Shown here: one piece after another, positions 7,172 to 14,065 of the stretch
Numbering within the stretch: the first letter of the stretch is position 1
Layout: each line of letters begins with the position of its first letter
Assembly: GCA_025350425.1 (NCBI GenBank)
Contig: JANXXW010000094.1
Span: forward strand, 1 to 20,315
Reading direction: 5' to 3'
DNA from: Rhodospirillales bacterium
GTDB taxonomy: Bacteria; Pseudomonadota; Alphaproteobacteria; Acetobacterales; Acetobacteraceae
Length of the DNA stretch: 20,315 nt
Program-made: the position numbers and the translations under genes
Notes under the pieces: model-generated
Databases searched by the model: none
Seen by the model: the letters and a program-made list of their open reading frames with translations, nothing else
Told to the model about the DNA's origin: nothing

Positions 7172-7819
7172 GTGTGGGAAGAGCTGGAGCAGCGCGGCCT
7201 AACCGCCGGCCCCAACCGGGCCGGTGTCCCGCACGCCATCGGCTGCGACAGTTGCGGCCTTGTATCGCACGGCAGCCGCACCTGCCCGCGCTGCGGCTAC
7301 ACGTTGCGGCAGCGCAAGACGAATAGCCTCAACCGTACCTGGGCGCTGCTGCTGGCCGCCGCCCTGCTGTACATTCCAGCCAACATCCTGCCGGTCATGA
7401 CGGTGATCTCGCTCGGGCGCGGCCAGCCCGACACCATCCTCACGGGAGTCGAGCAACTGGTGCGCTCCGGCCTTTGGCCGCTCGCGTTGCTGGTGTTCTT
7501 CGCCAGCATCACGGTTCCAGTGCTCAAGCTGGTGGGTCTCGTCACCATGCTGATCGCCACGCACCGAGGCAGCGCCGCGCGCCTGCGCGAACGCACGCTG
7601 CTATACCGGATTGTGGACAGCGTTGGACGATGGTCGATGATAGACGTATTCATGGTGTCCATCCTGACCGCGATCGTGCGAATGGGCCTTATCGCCTCGA
7701 TCTATCCCGGTCCCGGCGTGATCGCGTTCAGCGGGGTGGTCATCCTGACGATGCTCGCGGCCATGAGCTTCGACCCGCGCCTGATGTGGGACGCGGCACG
7801 GACAGGTAAAAAGCCTTGA
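7172..7819 (+). CDS. pqiA: Paraquat-inducible protein A-like membrane protein (second PqiA unit)
   Basis: The second single-unit PqiA protein (215 aa, GTG start), paralogous in layout to the preceding gene. It has cysteine pairs CDSC (25-28) and CPRC (38-41), four hydrophobic helices, and the family segments YIPANILPVM and VGRWSMIDVFMVSIL. The latter aligns with RPWSMVEVF in the first unit, and the YIPANxLPxM form is typical of PqiA. A 3-base gap separates it from the first unit. Its stop overlaps the TTG start of pqiB (TTGA), implying coupled translation. Together the two units are the length of one full PqiA, so they probably act as a pair (inference). Confidence 0.85.
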   Translation: MWEELEQRGLTAGPNRAGVPHAIGCDSCGLVSHGSRTCPRCGYTLRQRKTNSLNRTWALLLAAALLYIPANILPVMTVISLGRGQPDTILTGVEQLVRSGLWPLALLVFFASITVPVLKLVGLVTMLIATHRGSAARLRERTLLYRIVDSVGRWSMIDVFMVSILTAIVRMGLIASIYPGPGVIAFSGVVILTMLAAMSFDPRLMWDAARTGKKP

Positions 7820-9507
7820 GTGACAGCAATCCGGACCAGTATCCGGCAGCCCAAATCCATGAGAAGCGCTCGTTCCAGTGGATATGGCTCATACCCATCA
7901 TCGCGGGGCTGATCGCGGCCTACCTCGCTTGGCAGGCAATCTCCCGCGAAGGCCCTGGTATCACGCTGCAGTTCCGCACCGGGGACGGCCTTACGGCAGG
8001 GCAGACCAAGGTCAAGCACAAGGCGGTCGATCTGGGCACGGTACGGAGCATCCGGCTCAGCCCAGACATGACCCATGTGAACGTACGGGTGGACATGACG
8101 CGCGACGCGACGGCCGTACTGACCGACCAGGCCCGCTTCTGGGTGGTGCGACCACGCCTGACCACCAGCAGCGTCTCGGGCCTCGATACGCTGGTATCGG
8201 GTTCCTACATCGAGCTCGATCCCGGCCAGTCCCGCGGCAAGTCCGAGACGGACTTCGTGGGGCTGGAGGAACCGCCGGCCGTGCGTTCCGACGAGCCTGG
8301 CCATACATTCGATCTCACGGCAGACCGGATCGGCTCGCTCAGCAGCGGTTCCCCGGTATTCTACCGCGATATAGCGGTGGGCGAGATGCTGGGCTACGAT
8401 CTCGGGCCGAACGGGCGCGGCGTGACAATGCATGCGTTCATCCGCGCGCCGTTCGACGGCTACGTGCGGCAGAACACGCATTTCTGGAACGCCTCAGGCG
8501 TGACGTTCAGCCTGGGCGCGCAAGGCGTCAAGATTCAACTCGAAAGCCTGCAGGCACTGCTGTCCGGCGGCATCGCGTTCGACGTGCCGAAGGACTCGGT
8601 GGAGACTCCCGCGAGCCCGGCCGGGACCAAATTCACGCTGTATGGCGACGAAGCCGCGGCCGACGCCGCCGGGTATCGGAAGCAAATTCCGTTTGTCACC
8701 TACTTCGAGGGCTCCGTGCGCGGGCTCGCGGTGGGATCGGCGGTCGAGCTTTACGGCATCCAGATCGGCGATGTCACAGGGGTGAAGTTGCAGTTCGACC
8801 CGAGCGACACCTCGACCCGTGTGAAGGTGGAGCTGCAGCTACAGCCCGAGCGGATACTGGACGTAGACCAGATCGATCATTCCAAGCTGATCGATATCGC
8901 CCGAACGCTGGTGGGGCGCGGGCTACGGCTGCAATTGCGTACGGCCAATTACCTGACCGGGCAGATGGTACTGGCGATGGACTACTTCCCCAACAAACAG
9001 CCGCCGGACGTGGTCATGGAGGGCGATGCCATCGTGCTTCCGAACACGAATGGTGGGCTCGACAGCATTACCACGAACCTCTCTGATATCGCCGCCAAGC
9101 TGGGCAAGCTGCCGCTGGACGAGATCGCCAAGAACCTGAACGACACGCTGCGGGGCGTCAGCCAACTCGCCAACGGTCCGGAGCTGAAGCAGGCGTTGCA
9201 GGCGCTTTCGAGCACCATGTCGAGCACGCAGGAGCTGATCCGCAAGGTGGATGTTGGCGCCACGCCGTTCCTGAAGCGCCTGCCCGAGATCGCGCAGAGC
9301 CTGCAGGCGGCGGTAGACCACGCCAGTCGCCTAATTTCGTCTGCGGATTCCGGCTATGGCGAGAAATCCGAGTTCAAGCGGGACCTGCAACGCCTGCTGG
9401 TCCAGGCCGGCGACACGGCGCGCTCGGTGCGGCTGCTGGCGGATTACCTCGACCAGCATCCCGATGCGCTGCTACGCGGACGAACCGAACGGTCAGGGGA
9501 ACGATAA
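7816..9507 (+). CDS. pqiB: Intermembrane transport protein PqiB (three MCE domains)
   Basis: 563 aa, close to the length of enterobacterial PqiB. A short cytoplasmic N-terminus and a single membrane anchor (about 19-40, WIWLIPIIAGLIAAYLAW) are followed by three MCE/MlaD domains: about 45-140 (FRTGDGLTAGQTKVKHKAVDLGTV), 155-265 (DRIGSLSSGSPVFYRDIAVGEM) and 290-400 (EGSVRGLAVGSAVELYGIQIGDV). A long helical C-terminus (about 415-555) would extend across the periplasm. MCE proteins form hexameric tubes that carry lipids between the membranes (family knowledge). The start is TTG at 7816 with AGG about 9 bases upstream; it overlaps the preceding stop, and I see no better start. The stop TAA shares its last base with the pqiC ATG. 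Confidence 0.93.
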   Translation: MSDSNPDQYPAAQIHEKRSFQWIWLIPIIAGLIAAYLAWQAISREGPGITLQFRTGDGLTAGQTKVKHKAVDLGTVRSIRLSPDMTHVNVRVDMTRDATAVLTDQARFWVVRPRLTTSSVSGLDTLVSGSYIELDPGQSRGKSETDFVGLEEPPAVRSDEPGHTFDLTADRIGSLSSGSPVFYRDIAVGEMLGYDLGPNGRGVTMHAFIRAPFDGYVRQNTHFWNASGVTFSLGAQGVKIQLESLQALLSGGIAFDVPKDSVETPASPAGTKFTLYGDEAAADAAGYRKQIPFVTYFEGSVRGLAVGSAVELYGIQIGDVTGVKLQFDPSDTSTRVKVELQLQPERILDVDQIDHSKLIDIARTLVGRGLRLQLRTANYLTGQMVLAMDYFPNKQPPDVVMEGDAIVLPNTNGGLDSITTNLSDIAAKLGKLPLDEIAKNLNDTLRGVSQLANGPELKQALQALSSTMSSTQELIRKVDVGATPFLKRLPEIAQSLQAAVDHASRLISSADSGYGEKSEFKRDLQRLLVQAGDTARSVRLLADYLDQHPDALLRGRTERSGER

Positions 9508-10088
9508 TGCGACTTTCGGCCATGGCGTTGATCGTGGCGCTCCCGTTGGTTGCTGGGCTGGCGGGGTGCGCCTCGCCACCGATGGACCTGTTCACCCTGG
9601 CCGCCGTGCCCGGCGTGCCCGGCGTGGCCGCACCTTCCAGGACCCACAGCCTGGAACTGCGGAGGATCGGCCTCGCCGGTTATCTGGACCGTCCCGGCAT
9701 CGTCCGCTCCACCGTTCAATACCGTTTGCAGGTCTCCGACCGGGACCGTTGGGGTGAGCCGTTGGGCGGGATGGTTGAGCGCGTGTTCACCGAGGACCTG
9801 GTTTCCCGGATGCCTGGAACGGCGGTGTTCGCCGAAGCAGGCGCGATCTCCACCCAGCCCGATGCAGTGCTGGAACTGGACATCCAGCGTTTCGACACGG
9901 ATCCCTCCGGGGATCTGGTCTTATTGGCACAGATCGCCATTCGCCACGACACCGGCAAACGGCCAACCATCGCGCGGACCTTGCGGCTTACCCAGCACCT
10001 TCCCTCGGACGGTACCCAGGATCTGGTGGCGGCCATGAGCGCGTTGCTGGGGCAGTTGGCGGATCGGGTCACGGAGATGGTGCGGTAG
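9507..10088 (+). CDS. pqiC: PqiC/YmbA-type lipoprotein of the Pqi system
   Basis: 193 aa. A lipoprotein signal ends in the lipobox LAGC with Cys21, followed by ASPPMDL. The body resembles the ABC-type transport auxiliary lipoprotein family (PqiC): LFTLAAVPG near the N-terminus, YLDRPGIVRS in the centre, and a conserved region beginning LELDIQRFDTD. It is probably anchored in the outer membrane as the docking partner of PqiB (family knowledge). The ATG overlaps the pqiB stop by one base (TAATG), and AGGGGA lies just upstream. No terminator hairpin was recognised between its stop and the convergent glycosyltransferase. Confidence 0.88.
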   Translation: MRLSAMALIVALPLVAGLAGCASPPMDLFTLAAVPGVPGVAAPSRTHSLELRRIGLAGYLDRPGIVRSTVQYRLQVSDRDRWGEPLGGMVERVFTEDLVSRMPGTAVFAEAGAISTQPDAVLELDIQRFDTDPSGDLVLLAQIAIRHDTGKRPTIARTLRLTQHLPSDGTQDLVAAMSALLGQLADRVTEMVR

Positions 10089-10095
10089 GCAAAGA

Positions 10096-10123
10096 CGCCC
10101 AGGACTAGGCGCCCAGGACTAGG
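10096..10123. repeat. Perfect 14-bp tandem duplication at the 3' end of the glycosyltransferase
   Basis: CGCCCAGGACTAGG occurs twice head to tail (10096-10109 and 10110-10123). Each copy contains CTA, which reads TAG on the minus strand; the right-hand copy supplies the actual stop codon of the glycosyltransferase. It fills most of the 30-bp gap between the convergent pqiC and glycosyltransferase. Confidence 0.85.
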
Positions 10124-11280
10124 CACTCGGACCGAACCCCAGCAGCTCCCGATACACGTCGATCGTCCGCGCCTGCATCGCCGCCACGGTGTAGTGTGCG
10201 CTCACCGCCGCGCGTGCCCGCTGGCCGATCGCCACGCGTTCGGCCTCCGGCAGATCGAGCACGTGATCCAGCGCCGCCGCCAGCGCTGCCGCGTTGCCGG
10301 GCGGAACCCGCCAGCCCGTCACGCCATGCTCCACCGTCTCCACCGCGCCGCCATGGTCGCTCGCCACGATCGGGCGCGCCATCGACTGCGCCTCGATCAC
10401 CACGCGGCCGAACCCTTCGGGATCGGTCGAGGCATTCACCACCACATCGGACAGCATGAGCGCCGCCGGCATGTCGTCGCAGTCTCCGGCCAGGCGCAGG
10501 CGGGCGCCCACGCCTAGCCGTTCTGCCAGCCGCAGCAGCTCACCCGTGTAGCGGACGCGGCCCTGGTCAGCGCCGACCATCACACACACGGCCTCGGTAT
10601 GGCGCATTTGCGCCAACGCCTCGATCAGCACGGTCTGGCCCTTCCAGCGCGTCAGCCGGCCAGGCAGCATGATAGTGGGGGTGCCGTCTGGCACGCGCCA
10701 TTTGGCCGAGAGCCCGATCATGCGCGCCGGAGTCACCAGGTCCGGGTCGAACACCGCAGGATCGACACCGCGCGGGATGATCCGGATACGGGCGGGATCG
10801 ACGCCGTGGCGCGTCTCGATCATGCGCGCGATGTGCTGGCTGATGGCGATCACCAGCGCGCCCCGCGTCATCACCGAATTGTAGCGCCGCTTGAACGGCA
10901 GGTCTTCGTTGTAGCTGCCGTGATAGGTCGTGACGAATTTCACCCCGGTGCGGCGCGTCGCCAGCCAGGCGGACCAGGCGGGCGCGCGAGCGGGCATGCA
11001 CGATATCCACGCCCTCGCGCCGGATCACCTCGGCCAGCCGCGCGGCGTTGCGCCAGATGCCCCACGGACTCTTGGTCGTCAGCCCCAACCGGATGTTGCG
11101 CCCGCCGGCCCGCTCGACAGCGAGCTCGAGCCGCCCCCCCGCGCTGGCCACCAAAGCCAGGCCGCCGCCGCGCGCGATGGCGCCGGTCATTTCCACGGTC
11201 CCCCGCTCTACGCCACCGCCACCCAGGGCGGGCAGCACCTGGAGCACGACGGGATAGGGCGACTCGGCTGGTTCGGGCAT
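10119..11280 (-). pseudogene. Glycosyltransferase family 4, disrupted by a frameshift
   Basis: Two minus-strand frames together encode one GT-B glycosyltransferase of about 387 aa. The N-terminal part begins at the ATG at 11280 and carries VLQVLPALGGGGVERG, the donor-domain start of GT4 enzymes, through VDIVHARSRA. The C-terminal part (stop at 10119) resumes with PAWSAWLATRRTGVKFVTTYHG and contains the GRLTRWKGQ segment and the EX7E motif in EGFGRVVIE. The frame changes within about 10982-10988, a CG-dinucleotide run; restoring one GC pair would join HARSRA to PAWSAW as in intact relatives. Function would be sugar transfer in envelope polysaccharide or LPS synthesis; donor and acceptor are unknown. 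A shorter frame from the ATG at 10997 encodes only the C-terminal domain. Both halves are otherwise free of stops, so the lesion is recent or a sequencing error. Confidence 0.82.
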
Positions 11281-11349
11281 CGCCGGGGCTATATCATGGG
11301 CAGGCTTGGCGTGGAGGCGAGTAATGACCCAAACCGGACGTGTTTCAGT

Positions 11350-11403
11350 TTGATACTCAGCTGATATCGCCATACTTCCATTAGTTACGATATAATAATA
11401 TTA
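11350..11403. promoter_or_regulatory. AT-rich block with palindrome, upstream of the divergent glycosyltransferase and hydrolase
   Basis: This stretch is far more AT-rich than its surroundings. It holds GATACTCAGCTGATATC (11352-11368), a near-palindrome around a perfect TCAGCTGA core, and a perfect TATAAT (11391-11396) in a run of TATAATAATATTA. On the minus strand TTCGGC, 17 bases, then TATTAT could be a weak promoter for the glycosyltransferase. The plus-strand TATAAT has no matching -35. The rest of 11281-11511 shows nothing else recognisable. Role inferred from position. Confidence 0.4.
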
Positions 11404-11511
11404 CGACGCCATAAGGTGCCGAACGCTACCTCGCGCTGAAGAAAGCGACGATGGGGTGGAGGGGTCACTTTCACCGCAGGCCGGCATAAGTCCGTCGTCT
11501 CTCCGCGCGAT

Positions 11512-12327
11512 TTGGTGGTAAGTGAGACGAGTAGTCGCCAGGCACGAAGGTTACTTTTCAAACTGACCCATCATCCTGAAACCGGACGGCTCGATCGTGG
11601 CGATGGCGTCTCGTTGGCTTGGATGCAGCAGTCCGGAATCGGACCCACGCTTGTGTTCCTGCCGGGCTTCGCCAGCGACATGCTTGGCCAGAAGGCCGAC
11701 GCACTAGCCGGGCTATGCGCCGAGCATGGCCGCGCCATGCTCCGGTTCGACTATTCCGGGCACGGCGCCAGCGGCGGCACCTTTACGGACGGCACCATCG
11801 GACGCTGGACCGCCGACGCGTTGGCCGCCATTGACGGTCTGACCGACGGCCCGATCGTGCTGGTCGGCTCCTCCATGGGCGGATGGATCGCTTTGCTGGC
11901 CGCCCTCGCCCGCCCCGCGCGGGTCGTGGGATTGGTGGGCATCGCCGCCGCTCCCGATTTCACCCAGGACCTGATGTGGGCCGCCATGGCGCCACCCGAA
12001 CGCGCCACGCTGGCCCGCGACGGGGTGCTGATGATCCCCAGCGAGTACGGCCCGTCCACCGCGATTACCCGCGCTCTGATTGAGGAAGGCCGCAACCACC
12101 TGCTGCTCGCGGCCCCCATCGCCATCTACTGCAAGGTGCGTCTCCTGCACGGCCAGCGCGATCCGGACGTGCCCTGGGAGACGGCCCTGCGCCTCGCCGC
12201 TTGTCTGGAGAGCGCCGACGTGCAGGTCACGCTCGTGAAGCACGGCGATCACCGACTATCGCGGCCGGATGACCTCGCTTTAATCGGACGGACCGTGCTC
12301 ACGCTCCTCGGCAAGGATGCTGCGTAG
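11512..12327 (+). CDS. Alpha/beta hydrolase
   Basis: A serine hydrolase of up to 271 aa. Numbered from the TTG at 11512, the oxyanion region is LPGFASDM, the nucleophile is Ser121 in GSSMG, the probable acid is Asp217 in HGQRDPDVPW, and the catalytic histidine is His247 in HGDHRLSRPDD. No signal peptide is seen, so it is probably cytosolic. The substrate is unknown; the size and layout resemble small ester/thioester hydrolases (ABHD10-like group, tentative). The start is uncertain: there is no ATG before the conserved region, the TTG (11512) and GTG (11515) lack a ribosome site, and a CTG at 11563, with GAAGG 12 bases upstream, would give a natural-looking N-terminus (THHPETGRLDRG). Its 3' end overlaps the convergent SDR gene by 48 bases. 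Confidence 0.85.
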   Translation: MVVSETSSRQARRLLFKLTHHPETGRLDRGDGVSLAWMQQSGIGPTLVFLPGFASDMLGQKADALAGLCAEHGRAMLRFDYSGHGASGGTFTDGTIGRWTADALAAIDGLTDGPIVLVGSSMGGWIALLAALARPARVVGLVGIAAAPDFTQDLMWAAMAPPERATLARDGVLMIPSEYGPSTAITRALIEEGRNHLLLAAPIAIYCKVRLLHGQRDPDVPWETALRLAACLESADVQVTLVKHGDHRLSRPDDLALIGRTVLTLLGKDAA

Positions 12328-13152
12328 CCCTTCGCGATAGGTCGGATACGTCCATTTCCGCCCCAGCGCTGCCTGGGTCGCGCGGCTGGAAACCTTGCGG
12401 TTCTCCTCCCAGAAGCTCCGCGCCATCTCGCTCATCTCCGGCGCGAGTTGCGAAAACTCCTGCACCGGCGGTGGTTCGATGCCGAGCAGCCCAGCCGCCT
12501 CGGTGACCACGTCGGCGCTCTCGGCCGGCAGGTCGTCCGCCAGGTGCAGCACCCGCGTGCCGGGCGGGCGCTGCCCCGCCGTAACCTGCCCAATCGCCGC
12601 CATCACCGCTCCCACGATGTCGTCCCGATGAATGCGCCCGAATAGGTGGCCCGGCTTGTGCGTCCGCCGCGCCCTCTCCGCCCGCAAATCGTCGAACGCC
12701 GAGCGGCCCGGCCCGTAGATGCCAGCCACGCGGAACAGGTCGAGCGCCACAGGCCCGCACGCCGCCCGCCATTCCTCCTCAGCCGCCACCCGGCGCCGCG
12801 CGCGATCCGAACCCGGCGCCACTGCGCTGGCCTCGTTCACCCAGGCCCCTTCCCGGTCGCCATAGACACCGGTGGTGGAAAGATATCCCACCCATCGCAG
12901 CAACGGCGCGGAACGGACGGACGCCGCGTATGCTGCCAGCACCGGATCGCCCTCAAGCCCTGGTGGCACCGTCGCCACGATATGCGTGGCCTTCGCGATG
13001 GCTTCGCCGGCTTGGGCAAACGCGATCACGTCGGAACCACGCGGATCGCGGCTGGTGACAGATACGGGGATTGCCGCAGCGTGGGCCGCGCGCGCAATGG
13101 CGGACCCGGTATACCCGTTTCCAAAAATGAGAATGCGTGTGTCCATTCGCAT
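12280..13152 (-). CDS. SDR-family NAD(P)-dependent oxidoreductase/epimerase-like protein
   Basis: About 290 aa with a Rossmann fold. The dinucleotide-binding motif GNGYTGSAIA lies right after the first strand (ILIFGNGYTG), the YLSTTGVYGD segment occupies the usual active-site region, and RVAGIYGPGRSA follows, as in extended SDRs related to YeeZ and UDP-sugar epimerases. A classical YxxxK pair is not obvious, so catalysis is doubtful and it may be an atypical member. I prefer a start at 13152 (MRMDTRI) or 13146, placing the Rossmann strand at the N-terminus; the frame is open to an ATG at 13230, which would overlap the divergent TPR gene. It is divergent from that gene with about 40 bases between starts. 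The stop is inside the hydrolase coding sequence. Confidence 0.8.
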   Translation of the reverse strand: MRMDTRILIFGNGYTGSAIARAAHAAAIPVSVTSRDPRGSDVIAFAQAGEAIAKATHIVATVPPGLEGDPVLAAYAASVRSAPLLRWVGYLSTTGVYGDREGAWVNEASAVAPGSDRARRRVAAEEEWRAACGPVALDLFRVAGIYGPGRSAFDDLRAERARRTHKPGHLFGRIHRDDIVGAVMAAIGQVTAGQRPPGTRVLHLADDLPAESADVVTEAAGLLGIEPPPVQEFSQLAPEMSEMARSFWEENRKVSSRATQAALGRKWTYPTYREGLRSILAEEREHGPSD

Positions 13153-13192
13153 ATTTGCGGCAGCTATCCGCAAAAGACTAGAGTGCGATGTT

Positions 13193-14065
13193 ATGAACAC
13201 GCGGTCGGCAATCATCGGCGGGGCGGTCACGTTGCTGCTGGCGTTTGGCGGAGGCGCCGCGTGGCGGACGCTTCAGCCTGAGGCCATCGAGACCGCCGCC
13301 GCAGCCGCGCGCGAACCCGCTGAGATCGAGCCACTCGCGCCGACATCCCCGCTTCCGATCCCTCCTGTGCCGCCGCGCATCGCCGAGGGCGCCGAGTACG
13401 AGACCTGCCTCGCAATGCTCGCCAACGACCCCTCCGGCGCCAGTGCCTATGCCGAGGCATGGAGCGTCAGAGGCGGCGGCCAGGGCGCCATGCACTGCAT
13501 GGGCCTGGCCAAGATCGCCCTCGGCGACCCACAGGCGGGCGCGGAAATCCTGCAGGCGCTGGCCAATGTCAGCACCGGTAGCCCCGTCGCCCGCGCCGCA
13601 GTCTACGACCAGGCCGCCCAGGCCTACTTGATGAACAACTCCGTGGCCCAGGCCTACGCCGCCACGACCCTCGCGATCTCGCTCTCTCCGGATGACCCCG
13701 ACCTCCTGACCGACGACGCGGTCGCGGCAGGTAATCTCGGTCGCTATCAGGACGCGATGGACGACCTCACCCACGCTCTCGAAATCGACCCCCGCCGCTC
13801 CGACGCGCTCGTGCTGCGGGCCTCCGCGTGGCGTCACCTCGGCCGCCTGGAACTCGCCCAGGACGACATCGACCGGTCGCTCGCCATCGATCCCGAAAAC
13901 GCCGAGGCCCTGCTGGAACGCGGTATCATCAAGCAGCGCCGCAACGATCGCACCGGCGCCCGCCGCGATTGGGAACAGGCCGTTCGCCTGTCGCCGGAAA
14001 CGTCCACGGCCGATTTGGCGCAACAGAACCTGTCCTTGCTAGAGGCCGGACCCGAAAGGCGATGA
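13193..14065 (+). CDS. Membrane-anchored TPR-repeat protein
   Basis: 290 aa. An N-terminal signal-anchor (about 6-24, AIIGGAVTLLLAFGGGAAW) is followed by an Ala/Pro-rich linker (about 30-65) and a periplasmic TPR domain. At least three TPRs are visible: one around AYAATTLAISLSPDDPDLL, one around YQDAMDDLTHALEIDPRRSDAL, and one around LELAQDDIDRSLAIDPENAEAL, with a further helix pair ending in WEQAVRLSPE. Two cysteines (CLAML and MHCMG) in the N-terminal part could pair. The frame is open upstream to 12872, but that part shadows the divergent SDR gene; the ATG at 13193 puts the hydrophobic anchor at the N-terminus. The stop overlaps the next start (ATGATGA), so it is coupled to the transpeptidase. 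Probably a scaffold; partner unknown. Confidence 0.82.
   Translation: MNTRSAIIGGAVTLLLAFGGGAAWRTLQPEAIETAAAAAREPAEIEPLAPTSPLPIPPVPPRIAEGAEYETCLAMLANDPSGASAYAEAWSVRGGGQGAMHCMGLAKIALGDPQAGAEILQALANVSTGSPVARAAVYDQAAQAYLMNNSVAQAYAATTLAISLSPDDPDLLTDDAVAAGNLGRYQDAMDDLTHALEIDPRRSDALVLRASAWRHLGRLELAQDDIDRSLAIDPENAEALLERGIIKQRRNDRTGARRDWEQAVRLSPETSTADLAQQNLSLLEAGPERR

Noticed and set aside
10567..10981. Continuation of the glycosyltransferase N-terminal frame beyond the frameshift
   Set aside because: After HARSRA the sequence loses all family similarity, while the other frame carries the conserved acceptor-side motifs.
10975..11000. Programmed ribosomal frameshift in the glycosyltransferase
   Set aside because: No slippery heptamer, stimulatory hairpin or internal Shine-Dalgarno is evident, and GT4 enzymes are not known to use one; mutation or error is simpler.
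12872..13192. N-terminal extension of the TPR protein
   Set aside because: It overlaps the SDR gene antisense and would bury the signal-anchor in the middle of the protein.
13828..14061. N-terminal extension of gamma-glutamyltranspeptidase
   Set aside because: It reads the end of the TPR gene in another frame; the start at 14062 gives a proper signal peptide and normal GGT length.
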